From: Mycobacterium sp.
GTDB taxonomy: Bacteria > Actinomycetota > Actinomycetes > Mycobacteriales > Mycobacteriaceae
Direction of reading: 5' to 3'
Assembly (NCBI GenBank): GCA_003987775.1
Contig: RXJD01000022.1
Location: 1-64,000 of the forward strand
DNA: 64,000 nt
This document shows positions 26,422-37,872 of this stretch, piece after piece. Each line of letters opens with the position of its first letter. Position 1 is the first letter of the stretch. The translations under genes and the position numbers were made by a program. Below the pieces are notes generated by a model that was not told the DNA's origin, made no database searches, and was given only the letters and a program-made list of their open reading frames with translations.

Positions 26422-28164
26422 ATGGTGGCATCGCCCTCCCGAACGGCCGCACAACCCGCCGCATCTCTCGCCTCACCCGCCGATGCACTCCGCGCCGAGT
26501 ATGACGTGGTGATTCTCGGCTCCGGCTACGGCGGCGCCATCACCGCCGCCCGACTCGGGGTGGCCAATGCCCGGGCGGGCGGCAAGCTCAGCATCGCGGT
26601 CCTGGAACGTGGCGCCGAGCATCCGACCGGCACCTTCCCGGAAACCGAGAAGGCGGCGGCAGCCGAGTTGCGTTCATCGCTGAACCCGCTGGGACTGATC
26701 GAACTCGAACGTTTCAAGACCATCGACGTCATCCACGCGAACGGCCTGGGTGGCACCTCACTGATCAACTTCAACGTGGCGATCGTGCCGGACCGTGAAG
26801 TGTTCCAAGCATCGTGGCCGAAGGAGTTTCAGCGGCTGGTCGAGCAGGAACGGGAGGGAGTCGGCGGGCTCGAAGAGTATTACGGCCGGGCCCGGCGCAT
26901 GCTCGGCGCCGTGCCGTATGCCGAGAACGTGCCGCTGCGGCGGGTGGATGCCTTCACCCAGATCGCCAAGAACGCCGGGGCCCAGCTTCAGCTGCTCAAC
27001 CTCACCGTCAGCACCGAGGATCGCGTCACCAGATACGGAGTGCAGCGCCGGCGCTGCCCCAACCACGGCGGCGACGGCACGGGCGACAACACCGGGTCGA
27101 AGAACACCCTGATGACCAACTACCTGCCCATGGCCGCCCACTTCGGCGTCGAGTTGTTCGCCGGTATCGAGGCACAACACGTCGAACCGACCGACGACGG
27201 CCGGTGGCGCGTGGTCACCCGTCGCACCGACGGCAAGAACGGCAAGGCCACGGCCGTCATCGCCCGGCACGTCGTGGTGTCCGCGGGGACCATCGGGTCC
27301 AACGGGATCATGCTGCGCTCGGGCAAGGCCGGGCTGCAGCTGTCCACCCGGCTGGGCAAGAACTTCAGCGGCAACGGCGACAACTTCGGCATCGCCTACA
27401 ACACCGACATGCAGACCGACACCCAGACCTGGGCCACCACCGATGGGCCACCGCGCTCGCTGCTGGCCTGCGGGCCCAGCATCACCGCCGCGATGCGCTT
27501 CGGCGTCGACCAGTCCGACCTGCGTAAACGGTTCACCGTGCAGGATCTTTCGTTACCCCGCGCGCTGATCGACAGCTTCCGGTTCGGGCTGATGGGATTG
27601 GCAGCGACCAGCTACCGCGACTACCGCATGGCCAAGCTCGACCGCTGGCGCCGCGACATCACGTTCAACACAGACGGGGCGATGAACCACTCGCTCGGCT
27701 TCCTGATCATGGTTCACGACAATTCCGACGGCGAGCTGGTGCTCCGCAAGAACGGCACCGTCAAGGTCGACTGGCCCGGCGCCCCGACCGAGCTCGTCTA
27801 CAAGGACGTGGACGACGTCATGCGGCCGGCCGTCGAAGCCATCGGCGGCACCTACATCAAGAATCCACGCTGGGACAAGCGGTTCCTGGGCAAGCACCTG
27901 ATCACCGCCCATCCGATGGGGGGTTGCACCACCGCGGACAACGTCGACGCCGGCGTTGTCGACCACGCCGGGCGGGTGTTCCGGCCGGACGGCGGCACCT
28001 ACGACGGGCTTTACGTGTGCGACGCGTCGGTGATCCCGCGCGCCATCGGGGTCAACCCGTTCCTGACCATTTCGATGTTCGCCGAGCGGGTGGCCGAGCT
28101 GATGCGTGAAGACCTCGGCCTGCCCGGCTACGACCCCGACATCGAGGGCGACGACCGCGCCTGA
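26422..28164 (+). CDS. GMC-family FAD oxidoreductase (cholesterol-oxidase-like)
   Basis: This 580-aa flavoprotein has the N-terminal FAD Rossmann motif VVILGSGYGGAITAARLG, a second FAD contact (NGLGGTSLINFNVAI) and the C-terminal GMC signature around HPMGGCTTADNVDAG and GVNPFLTISMFAE. The family includes mycobacterial ChoD and cholesterol oxidases, but the sequence between these motifs differs from ChoD (Rv3409c), so the substrate is probably another sterol or alcohol. ATG 26422 follows GGAGG by eight bases. It diverges from the mce operon, suggesting oxidation of the imported lipid. A strong terminator follows. Confidence 0.88.
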   Translation: MVASPSRTAAQPAASLASPADALRAEYDVVILGSGYGGAITAARLGVANARAGGKLSIAVLERGAEHPTGTFPETEKAAAAELRSSLNPLGLIELERFKTIDVIHANGLGGTSLINFNVAIVPDREVFQASWPKEFQRLVEQEREGVGGLEEYYGRARRMLGAVPYAENVPLRRVDAFTQIAKNAGAQLQLLNLTVSTEDRVTRYGVQRRRCPNHGGDGTGDNTGSKNTLMTNYLPMAAHFGVELFAGIEAQHVEPTDDGRWRVVTRRTDGKNGKATAVIARHVVVSAGTIGSNGIMLRSGKAGLQLSTRLGKNFSGNGDNFGIAYNTDMQTDTQTWATTDGPPRSLLACGPSITAAMRFGVDQSDLRKRFTVQDLSLPRALIDSFRFGLMGLAATSYRDYRMAKLDRWRRDITFNTDGAMNHSLGFLIMVHDNSDGELVLRKNGTVKVDWPGAPTELVYKDVDDVMRPAVEAIGGTYIKNPRWDKRFLGKHLITAHPMGGCTTADNVDAGVVDHAGRVFRPDGGTYDGLYVCDASVIPRAIGVNPFLTISMFAERVAELMREDLGLPGYDPDIEGDDRA

Positions 28165-28179
28165 GCAGCCCGGACGCCA

Positions 28180-28219
28180 AAAGCCGGCCGGGGAGGTCGT
28201 GACCTCCCCAGCCGGCTTT
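28180..28219. terminator. Strong bidirectional terminator
   Basis: AAAGCCGGC and GGGGAGGTC pair with GACCTCCCC and GCCGGCTTT across a GT loop, with one internal mismatch, followed by TGTTGTTT. It is a textbook intrinsic terminator between two convergent genes. Confidence 0.9.
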
Positions 28220-28231
28220 GTTGTTTGGCCG

Positions 28232-28840
28232 TCAGGCGCGCAGCGCGAAGAAGCCGATCATCTCGTAGTGGTCGCGCGGCAGGCGGAACAGGATCTTGCC
28301 CAGGTAGGTGCCCGGCACCACCTCGACCAGCTCGTCCCGGATGCTGCGGATGATGACGTAAGGGTTCTCCTTGACGTCGGCGTAGTCGATGACCATGACC
28401 TGCACGTCCGGGTCCAGCTTGCCGGCGTCCTGATACGTCTTGAAATCGAAGGCGAGCTTGCCGTCGGCGGCGTCCTTCATCTTGTAGAGCGGCCACAGCA
28501 GCTTCGACGGCAGCTTCGAACTGGAGGTCATCCGGTTGTCACCGGTGCCGGCCGTCAGGTCGAACCGCTTACCCTGCCACGGCATCCACAGATTGGTGAC
28601 GAAGCGGGCGGCGGCGTCGACGAGCGGATTGGTGGTGGTCATCACCAGGATGCCGTCCGTGGGCCCGTCGAGGTCGCCCGGCGGTGTTCCCTTGCGGAAG
28701 ATCGCGTCCAGCTGCGCGGCCGCGCCTGCGCTGTCTGACTTCGCTTGTTCTTTCAGATCGACGATCCACTGCCAGGCCTCGTCTGCCGCCTCCCGCTTTC
28801 GCAGTTCAGATACCCGGGATTCGGCTGCTTCGATTGACAT
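28232..28840 (-). CDS. Unrecognised soluble protein (202 aa)
   Basis: ATG 28840 (MSIEAAESRVSELRKREAAD) gives 202 aa, with AAGGG eight bases upstream. The N-terminal 60 residues are charged and helical. The rest is a predicted alpha/beta domain with ILVMTTTNPLVDAAARFVTN, a WMPWQGKRFDL segment and a terminal HYEMIGFFALRA. There is no signal peptide or membrane helix. It converges on the GMC oxidoreductase and shares its terminator, so a role in the same lipid pathway is possible, but no family was identified. Phased repeats lie in its upstream region. Confidence 0.75.
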   Translation of the reverse strand: MSIEAAESRVSELRKREAADEAWQWIVDLKEQAKSDSAGAAAQLDAIFRKGTPPGDLDGPTDGILVMTTTNPLVDAAARFVTNLWMPWQGKRFDLTAGTGDNRMTSSSKLPSKLLWPLYKMKDAADGKLAFDFKTYQDAGKLDPDVQVMVIDYADVKENPYVIIRSIRDELVEVVPGTYLGKILFRLPRDHYEMIGFFALRA

Positions 28841-28949
28841 TTCATAACCCTTATCTCTGACGGGACCCACAGGTCGTCTGGCGGAGCGCAATGGCCCAGA
28901 TGTTAACCCCGCCACAGCAGAATTGGAACATATTTCATAAAAAGACATA

Positions 28950-29003
28950 TTTGTCGAATGTGAAACTTTTTTGTCGCGAAAGTAGAACTATTTGTCGCGA
29001 AAG
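28950..29003 (-). promoter_or_regulatory. Three helically phased TTTGTCG repeats
   Basis: TTTGTCGA (28950), TTTGTCGCGAAAG (28970-28982) and TTTGTCGCGAAAG (28991-29003) start 20 and 21 bp apart, that is, on the same face of the helix. They lie in the 205-bp region upstream of the 202-aa protein gene. They probably bind a cooperative regulator. Confidence 0.5.
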
Positions 29004-29045
29004 GCGTTTTGCGCGGCCGGTGTAAAGCTGATCGACAAACGCCGA

Positions 29046-29612
29046 TCAAAGCCAGGTGTCGTCCGTGGTTGTCGTCAGAAATGCTTCCAGATCGTCGCGC
29101 CACTGGGCCGGTGTCGTCTTGTCCGGCTCAATTCCGGTATAGGAGCCCCGATAGAACAGCAATGGGCGCGGTTTGACCGCGGGCACTTCAGAGAGGGAGT
29201 TGACAGCGCCGAACACCACGAAGTGATCGCCGCCGTCGTGCACCGACGCCACCGTGCAGTCGATGTAGGCCAGCGACCCCTCGATGATGGGCGAACCGAG
29301 TTCCGAAGGGCGCCAATCGATTCCAGCGAACTTGTCGGGTTCCCTGGATCCGAAGCGGGCCGAGACGTGCTTTTGCGCCTCGGTGAGCACGTTGACGCAG
29401 AACCGGCCGCTGGCCTCGATGGCCTGCCAGGACCGCGAGACCTTGGTGGGGCAGAACAACACCAGGGGCGGATCCAGCGACAGCGCGGCGAACGACTGGC
29501 ATGCGAAGCCGATCGGCACGTCGTCGTGCACGGTGGTGATGATGGTGATCCCGGTGCAGAACTGACCCAGCACGGTGCGGAATGCGCGCGGGTCAATCGG
29601 CGCAGCAGTCAT
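29046..29612 (-). CDS. hsaB: Flavin reductase HsaB
   Basis: This is a flavin reductase-like FMN-binding split-barrel protein of 188 aa (M. tuberculosis HsaB has 187). Motifs include FCTGITIITT, the flavin-contacting GFACQSFAALSLDPPLVLFC, and the final HFVVFGAV strand with the PLLFYRGSYTG tail. HsaB reduces FMN with NADH and feeds reduced flavin to the HsaA oxygenase. It is the last gene of the hsaA-hsaD-hsaC-hsaB operon in this genome because nat, which follows in M. tuberculosis, is displaced. Confidence 0.95.
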   Translation of the reverse strand: MTAAPIDPRAFRTVLGQFCTGITIITTVHDDVPIGFACQSFAALSLDPPLVLFCPTKVSRSWQAIEASGRFCVNVLTEAQKHVSARFGSREPDKFAGIDWRPSELGSPIIEGSLAYIDCTVASVHDGGDHFVVFGAVNSLSEVPAVKPRPLLFYRGSYTGIEPDKTTPAQWRDDLEAFLTTTTDDTWL

Positions 29613-29631
29613 TCCTGATCATTCCTGGAGG

Positions 29632-32587
<2,956 letters not shown>

Positions 32588-32626
32588 TGACGTATGCCTC
32601 CTGGGAGTGCCGACTTACACAAAGAC

Positions 32627-32640
32627 TAGAACACGTTCCG
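32627..32640. promoter_or_regulatory. KstR operator (hsaA side)
   Basis: TAGAACACGTTCCG matches the KstR consensus TnnAACnnGTTnnA at all but the last defined position. It lies 40 bp upstream of hsaA in the hsaA-kshB divergent region. Confidence 0.8.
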
Positions 32641-32694
32641 ATTTGTGTCGAGCAGGGTATTCCTGCGGCTGGTAGAGATGCGAATCGGGTTTTC

Positions 32695-32708
32695 TATAAC
32701 ATGTTCTA
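32695..32708. promoter_or_regulatory. KstR operator (kshB side)
   Basis: TATAACATGTTCTA matches TnnAACnnGTTnnA at every defined position. It lies 26 bp before the kshB start and 55 bp from the second box, so two repressor dimers probably control the divergent pair. Confidence 0.9.
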
Positions 32709-32733
32709 GTTGAGACCGAAGAGAGGAAGCGCC

Positions 32734-33813
32734 TTGACCGAGGCGGATCTGGACCAAGCACCCGACGAGCCGCTGGGCGACCATGTCCTGGAGCTGCAGA
32801 TCGCCGAGGTTGTCGCCGAAACCGACGACGCACGGTCGCTGGTGTTCGAGGCACCCGGCGATGCACCCGTCCCGGCCGAACGGCTGCGTTATGCCCCCGG
32901 CCAGTTTCTGACGCTGCGGGTGCCCAGCGACCGCACCGGCTCGGTGGCGCGCTGCTACTCACTGTGCAGCTCGCCGTTCACCGACGACTCACTGACCGTG
33001 ACGGTCAAGCGGACTGCGGACGGCTACGCGTCCAACTGGCTGTGCGACCACGCGCACAAGGGCATGCGCATCCACGTGCTCGCCCCTTCGGGCACCTTTG
33101 TGCCCAAGACGCTGGACGACGATTTCCTGCTACTCGCCGCGGGCAGCGGGATCACCCCGATCATGTCTATCTGCAAGTCGGCGTTGTCCGAAGGCAGCGG
33201 GCGGGTGACGCTGGTCTACGCCAACCGGGACGACCGCTCGGTCATCTTCGGCGAGGCGCTGCGCGAGCTGGCAGCCAAGTACCCGGACCGGCTGACCGTC
33301 GTGCACTGGCTGGAATCGCTGCAGGGCCTGCCGAGCGCGGCCGCGTTGGCGGCGCTGGCGTCGCCGTTCACCGGCCGCCCTGCCTTCATCTGCGGGCCGG
33401 GGCCGTTCATGGAGGCGGCGCGCGCGGCGCTGGAGACGCTGAAAGTGCCTGCGCAGCAGGTGCACATCGAGGTGTTCAAGTCGCTGGAGTCCGATCCGTT
33501 CGCGGCCGTGAAAATCGAGGACGACGGTGACGAGGCGCCGGCCACCGCCGTGGTGGAACTCGACGGCGAGACCCACACCGTGTCCTGGCCGCGCAGCGCC
33601 AAACTGCTCGACGTACTGCTCGCCCAGGGCCTGGACGCTCCGTTCTCCTGCCGGGAGGGCCACTGTGGCGCCTGCGCCGTCACCCTGCGCAGCGGCAAAG
33701 TGAGCATGGAGGTCAACGACGTGCTCGAACAGCAGGACATCGACGACGGGCTAATTCTGGCCTGTCAATCTCACCCGGAATCTGATTCGGTAGAAGTGAC
33801 CTACGACGAGTAG
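32734..33813 (+). CDS. kshB: 3-ketosteroid 9-alpha-hydroxylase reductase KshB
   Basis: This 359-aa reductase has a flavin domain (RCYSLCSSPFTDD), an NAD domain (LLLAAGSGITPIMSICKSAL, ICGPGPFM) and a C-terminal plant-type 2Fe-2S cluster (CREGHCGAC plus LACQS). KshB passes electrons from NADH to the Rieske oxygenase KshA, which is not in the window, to open cholesterol ring B. TTG 32734 was selected: GAGAGGAAG lies upstream, and the first residues LTEADLDQAPDEPLGDHVLE align with the M. tuberculosis N-terminus; another TTG at 32710 is possible. It is expressed under KstR. Confidence 0.95.
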   Translation: MTEADLDQAPDEPLGDHVLELQIAEVVAETDDARSLVFEAPGDAPVPAERLRYAPGQFLTLRVPSDRTGSVARCYSLCSSPFTDDSLTVTVKRTADGYASNWLCDHAHKGMRIHVLAPSGTFVPKTLDDDFLLLAAGSGITPIMSICKSALSEGSGRVTLVYANRDDRSVIFGEALRELAAKYPDRLTVVHWLESLQGLPSAAALAALASPFTGRPAFICGPGPFMEAARAALETLKVPAQQVHIEVFKSLESDPFAAVKIEDDGDEAPATAVVELDGETHTVSWPRSAKLLDVLLAQGLDAPFSCREGHCGACAVTLRSGKVSMEVNDVLEQQDIDDGLILACQSHPESDSVEVTYDE

Positions 33814-33859
33814 TCGCGGGGATAAGTTCTGCGTGGGAATCGGTGGGAAGGGGAGCAGG

Positions 33860-34390
33860 ATGAAGCGGCTGTTACCGGGTCTGGCGCTGGGCGGGCTGCT
33901 GATCGCGTTGGCGCCCGCTCCAATGGCTTTGGCCGCCAGCAATACCGCGACCACGCTCTTCCCGGTGGATGACGCCACCCAGATTCAGACGCACAGCTTC
34001 GTCGACTGCCATGGCAATGGCAGCTGCGACTTCGTCGCGGGAGCAAACCTGATGACACCCGACGGCCCGGCCGGCTTCCCGCCCGGGCTTTGGGCGCGCC
34101 AAACCACCGAGATCCGATCCAACAGCCGGGTGGCCTATCTGGATGCCCATGCCACCAGCCAGTTCGAGCGGGTGATGAAGACCGGCGGGGGCGACGTGAT
34201 CACCACCGTCTACTTCGGCGAGGGACCGCCGGACAAGTACCAGACCACTGGCGTCATCGACTCGACGAGCTGGGCGACCGGCCAGCCGATGACCAACGTG
34301 ATGGTCTTCGTGTGCACCCATATGCAGGTGGTGTACTCGGGCGTCAACCTGACTTCGCCGAGCACCTGCGCGCAGACGAATTTCTCCTAG
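33860..34390 (+). CDS. Secreted protein of the Rv3572 family
   Basis: This 176-aa protein, the length of Rv3572, has a cleavable signal peptide (MKRLLPGLALGGLLIALAPA, cut near AMALAAS). The mature domain is beta-rich, contains SFVDCHGNGSCDFVAGANL and ends TCAQTNFS; four cysteines suggest two disulfides. ATG 33860 follows GGGGAG. It lies directly after kshB on the same strand, so it may be co-transcribed and KstR-regulated. Its function is unknown; it was not assigned to a characterised family. Confidence 0.88.
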   Translation: MKRLLPGLALGGLLIALAPAPMALAASNTATTLFPVDDATQIQTHSFVDCHGNGSCDFVAGANLMTPDGPAGFPPGLWARQTTEIRSNSRVAYLDAHATSQFERVMKTGGGDVITTVYFGEGPPDKYQTTGVIDSTSWATGQPMTNVMVFVCTHMQVVYSGVNLTSPSTCAQTNFS

Positions 34391-34438
34391 GTCGCCTTGC
34401 TGTCGTGCGGCCCGTGACAAGGCAATCCGCTCCTCCAG

Positions 34439-34496
34439 CCTGTAAAAAGGCAGCGAAAGTACGAGTAACCAGCTGCAGAATTACAGCCTCGGCGAA
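34439..34496. repeat. 58-bp flanking repeat, copy A (left of DUF559 gene)
   Basis: This copy matches 35441-35498 in direct orientation at 43 of 58 positions without gaps. Shared blocks are CCTGTAAA, GCAGCGAAAGT, GTAA, TACAG and CTCGGCGAA. It contains the perfect inverted pair CTGTAA/TTACAG. Confidence 0.8.
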
Positions 34497-34527
34497 ACCG
34501 ACTCCGCGACGGGGCACAGTGCGCGGG

Positions 34528-35400
34528 CTACCCCGCCAGCGCCTTCGCCCTCTGCGGTCGCCATCCCCGCCCAACCAGTGCCCGCCGGACGCGTTCGATG
34601 ACTTCTTCGCGTGTGTCCTCGCCGATGACGCGCACCACGATCCAGCCCAAGTCCTGCAGCTTGCGCAGCCGTTTCTGGTCCCAGACGTAGCGCGGGCGTG
34701 AGCTCCGGTGTTCGTCGCCGTCATACTCGGCCGCCACGCCGAACTCCGGCCACCCCATGTCGAGCAGGGCTAGAGTGTGAAAGTTGACGACGATCGGGAT
34801 CTGGGTGACCGGCCTCGGAAAGCCCGCATCGATCAATAACAGGCGAAGTTCGGTTTCCTTCGGCGACGCGGCGCCGCCGTCGAGAAGATCCATGGCGGCC
34901 CTCAACCTTCGGATGCCGCGTGCTGCCGGGTACCGCTCCGACAACCTGAGCACAGCGTCAGGGGAGAACCGCGTCGCGCGAATCAAAGCATCCAGCCGTG
35001 TTATCGACTGATCCCGCGGCAAAAGGCGCCCCAGGTCGTACGCCGTTCGGATCAACGTTGTGACCGGCAGGCCGGCTATCCGAGTGACTTCGTCATCCGC
35101 CAAGGTCTGCTCACGAGCAGCGATGCCAGCTGGTGGCCTGGTGCTGGGGCAGACCAACTCGATGGGCACATCGGCGTCGACCCACTGCGCGCCATGCAAT
35201 GCCGACGCCGCCACCCCGGCGACGACCCCACGCTGCTGCGACCACAACCATGCCGCAAAGGTCCGTTCTCGCAGCGAAAGCTGTTGTCCCGCCGGGCTAT
35301 AAATTCCGGGGAAGATCGGGCGATACCACCGTCGCAACTCGTGTCGGGTCAAATCTCCCCGTGCGATCGCCTCACTGCCTCTGAACACGTTTGCCGACAT
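34528..35400 (-). CDS. DUF559 / AbiEi-like protein (290 aa)
   Basis: The N-terminal part (VFRGSEAIARGDLTRHELRR, then FPGIYSP) resembles the winged-helix module of AbiEi-type antitoxins. The C-terminal 110 residues are a DUF559 domain of the PD-(D/E)XK/Vsr nuclease fold: ETELRLLL, FGVAAEYDGDEHR and the lysine-arginine run KRLRKLQDLGW. ATG 35400 is the preferred start; GTG 35436 is possible. In M. tuberculosis the neighbours Rv3572 and fadE34 are adjacent, so this gene is an insertion. It is flanked by direct copies of a 58-bp repeat, one immediately upstream and one just downstream, which suggests a mobile single-gene cassette. Nuclease activity is inferred only. Confidence 0.85.
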   Translation of the reverse strand: MSANVFRGSEAIARGDLTRHELRRWYRPIFPGIYSPAGQQLSLRERTFAAWLWSQQRGVVAGVAASALHGAQWVDADVPIELVCPSTRPPAGIAAREQTLADDEVTRIAGLPVTTLIRTAYDLGRLLPRDQSITRLDALIRATRFSPDAVLRLSERYPAARGIRRLRAAMDLLDGGAASPKETELRLLLIDAGFPRPVTQIPIVVNFHTLALLDMGWPEFGVAAEYDGDEHRSSRPRYVWDQKRLRKLQDLGWIVVRVIGEDTREEVIERVRRALVGRGWRPQRAKALAG

Positions 35401-35440
35401 GGCCTTGATAGTGGCTTCGAGGTACGACAGCCCCACCGAC

Positions 35441-35498
35441 CCTGTAAATCCGCAGCGAAAGTGCGTGTAAAGCCCACCACATCTACAGGCTCGGCGAA
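35441..35498. repeat. 58-bp flanking repeat, copy B (right of DUF559 gene)
   Basis: This is the direct-orientation partner of 34439-34496. It has its own inverted pair CCTGTA/TACAGG at the same spacing, so both copies preserve potential stem formation despite 15 substitutions. Confidence 0.8.
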
Positions 35499-35516
35499 CA
35501 GTAACCGCCTAGAGAT

Positions 35517-37628
35517 CTAGCGCGGCAACCCCAGCAACCGTTCGGCAGCCACCGTCAACAAGATCTGCTCGGTACCTCCGGCAATCGTCAGACACCTCGT
35601 GTTGAGGAAGTCGAACACCGCACGGTTGTGCACCAACCCGCCGCCCTCGGACACGTCCATGGTGAATTCGGCGAGCTCCTGCCGGTAGCGCACCCCGATC
35701 AGCTTCCGCACGCTGGACTGTGCCCCGGGATCCTTCCCGCCGACGGCCAACATCGCAATGCGCTGATCGAGCAGCGCGCCGGCCTGCGCCAGCAGGATCA
35801 ACCGGGCCAGCCGATCCTGTTGCGCCGCATCGAGATCCACCTCAGACAACACCCGGAGCAGCTCTTCCATCGGATTGCCCAGCGCGGTTCCGGTCGCCAT
35901 GGCGATTCGCTCGTTCGCCAGCGTGGTGCGGGCCAGCCGCCAGCCGTCGTTGACCGAGCCGACCACCATCTCGTCGGGGACGAACACGTTGTCCAGGAAG
36001 ACCTCGTTGAACAACGAGTCGCCGGTGATCTCGCGCAGTGGCCGGATCTCGATACCCGGCGACTTCATATCGACCAAAAAATAGGTGATGCCTTTATGTT
36101 TCGGCACCTCGGGGTCGGTCCGGGCGAGGCACACCCCCCAGGCAGCCTTCTGCGCGGCCGACGTCCAGACCTTCTGCCCGGTGAGCAGCCACCCACCGTC
36201 CCCACGCACGGCCTTGGTGCGCAACGACGCCAGGTCCGAACCGGCGCCCGGCTCGGAGAACAACTGGCACCACAGGAAGTCACCACGCAGGGTGGCGGGG
36301 ACGAAGCGCTCGATCTGCTCAGGCGTGCCGTGCTCGAGGATGGTCGGCGCCGCCCACCACCCGATCACCAGGTCCGGCCGCTCGACGCCCGCCGAGGCCA
36401 TCTCCTCGTCGATCAACAACTGCTCGGCCGGCCCCGCTCCCCGCCCGTAGGGCGCCGGCCAGTGCGGCGCCTGCAGCCCAGCTTCGGCCAGCGCGACCTG
36501 TCGTTTCTCGACGGGCAACGCAGCCACGTCGGCGACCGCAGCCGCGATCTCCGCGCGTTGCCCCTCGACCTCGGTCAGGTCGATGGACAGTTTGCGCCGC
36601 ACACCGTCCTGGGTCAGCGCGGCGACTCTGCGCTGCCAGTGCTCCAGACCACCCAAGAACCGGCTGATGCTGTGCGCGCGACGCAGATAGAGATGCGCGT
36701 CGTGTTCCCAGGTGCAGCCGATTCCGCCGAGCACCTGGATGCAGTCTTTGACGTTGGCCTTGGCCGCGGCGATCCCGATGCTCGCGGCCGCGGCGGCCGC
36801 GATCGCGAACTGCGAGGAATCCGGATCGGACGCCGCCCTGGCTGCATCACTGGCGGCCACCTCGGCCTGCTCCGCGCGGCACAGCATCTCCGCGCAGATG
36901 TGCTTGATGGCCTGGAAGCTGCCGATGGGCTTGCCGAACTGCTCACGAACCTTCGCGTAAGCGACCGCGGTTTCCAGCGCGTACCGGGTCACCCCGGCGG
37001 CTTCGGCGGCCAACAGAGTCGCGGCCAGGTCACGCAGGCCGGGAGCCTCGATCACCGTGGCTGGCGCCGACGTCAGCTCCACCCGGGCCAGCGGCCGGGA
37101 GAAGTCGGCGGCCGCCAACGGTTCCAGCGCCACGCCGTCGGCGTCCAGGTCGACGAGCACCCAGGTGTCGCCGGCGGGCAACAACAGCACTCCACCCGTC
37201 GCGGCGCCCAGCGCCCAGGGAACCGAACCGGACGCCGCCTGTCCGTCCACCGACACGTCGCCCTCGAGCGCCAGTGCGGCGAAGCGTTCACCGGCCATCA
37301 GCGCGCCCAGCAGTCCGGTATCGGTGACGACCAGGGTTGCCAGCGCCGTCGTGGCGACCGGTCCCGGCACCAGCGCCTTGGCGGCTTCCTCGACCATCGC
37401 GCAGAGGTCCGCGATGCTGCCACCGGCGCCGCCGTCGTCCTCGGCGACCGCGACACCGAAAAGCCCGAGGTCGGCAAGCGCGGCGAACAACGGGCGCCAC
37501 GCTTGCGGGTCGCCCTGCTCCACGGCGCGTACGGCCGCGCTCGCGGTCTCCCCCGACGCCGCGCTGCGGGCCCAGTCGCGCACCAGCTCGCGAGCCGCGA
37601 ACTGTTCATCGGTGACGGTCGCTACCAC
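35517..37628 (-). CDS. fadE34: Two-domain acyl-CoA dehydrogenase FadE34 (ChsE3)
   Basis: This 703-aa fusion contains two acyl-CoA dehydrogenase units. The N-terminal half is FadE32/33-like (VAYAKVREQFGKPIGSFQAI, GIGCTWEHDAHLYLRRAH); the C-terminal half is a full dehydrogenase (WCQLFSEPGAGSDLAS, LTGQKVWTSAAQ). M. tuberculosis FadE34 has the same fused arrangement at about 711 aa. ChsE3 oxidises an early cholesterol side-chain CoA ester (C5 or C3 stage). GTG 37628 follows GGAGG. It diverges from kstR across a perfect KstR box at 37682-37695. Confidence 0.95.
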   Translation of the reverse strand: MVATVTDEQFAARELVRDWARSAASGETASAAVRAVEQGDPQAWRPLFAALADLGLFGVAVAEDDGGAGGSIADLCAMVEEAAKALVPGPVATTALATLVVTDTGLLGALMAGERFAALALEGDVSVDGQAASGSVPWALGAATGGVLLLPAGDTWVLVDLDADGVALEPLAAADFSRPLARVELTSAPATVIEAPGLRDLAATLLAAEAAGVTRYALETAVAYAKVREQFGKPIGSFQAIKHICAEMLCRAEQAEVAASDAARAASDPDSSQFAIAAAAAASIGIAAAKANVKDCIQVLGGIGCTWEHDAHLYLRRAHSISRFLGGLEHWQRRVAALTQDGVRRKLSIDLTEVEGQRAEIAAAVADVAALPVEKRQVALAEAGLQAPHWPAPYGRGAGPAEQLLIDEEMASAGVERPDLVIGWWAAPTILEHGTPEQIERFVPATLRGDFLWCQLFSEPGAGSDLASLRTKAVRGDGGWLLTGQKVWTSAAQKAAWGVCLARTDPEVPKHKGITYFLVDMKSPGIEIRPLREITGDSLFNEVFLDNVFVPDEMVVGSVNDGWRLARTTLANERIAMATGTALGNPMEELLRVLSEVDLDAAQQDRLARLILLAQAGALLDQRIAMLAVGGKDPGAQSSVRKLIGVRYRQELAEFTMDVSEGGGLVHNRAVFDFLNTRCLTIAGGTEQILLTVAAERLLGLPR

Positions 37629-37681
37629 CAGCAGTCCTCCGCGTCATCAAATTCACATACCAAGATATCTTTCCTCCACAC

Positions 37682-37695
37682 TAGAACGTGTTCTA
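37682..37695. promoter_or_regulatory. KstR operator between fadE34 and kstR
   Basis: TAGAACGTGTTCTA is a near-perfect palindrome matching TnnAACnnGTTnnA at all defined positions. It lies 54 bp from the fadE34 start and about 180 bp before kstR, giving repression of fadE34 and autoregulation. Confidence 0.93.
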
Positions 37696-37872
37696 ATAGT
37701 GGAAACAATCAACCGTCAAGTCGGTGGCCATCAGGCCAGTACACGACGTTGGCCCGGCGATGGGGAGGTGGGAGATTTACGCGAAGAATGCGTATCGTTT
37801 GCGATCGAATCGCCCGCACGAGGAGCTGCCTTCCACATGTCGCCCGACGGCCAACCGCGCGAGGTTGTGAAC

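Noticed and set aside
35517..37628. FadE34 double-domain length as a frameshift or assembly fusion
   Set aside because: M. tuberculosis FadE34 has the same two-domain arrangement.
37057..37872. A KstR start far upstream, within the fadE34 antisense
   Set aside because: It would run through fadE34 and its operator; the TetR domain and family length support ATG 37873.
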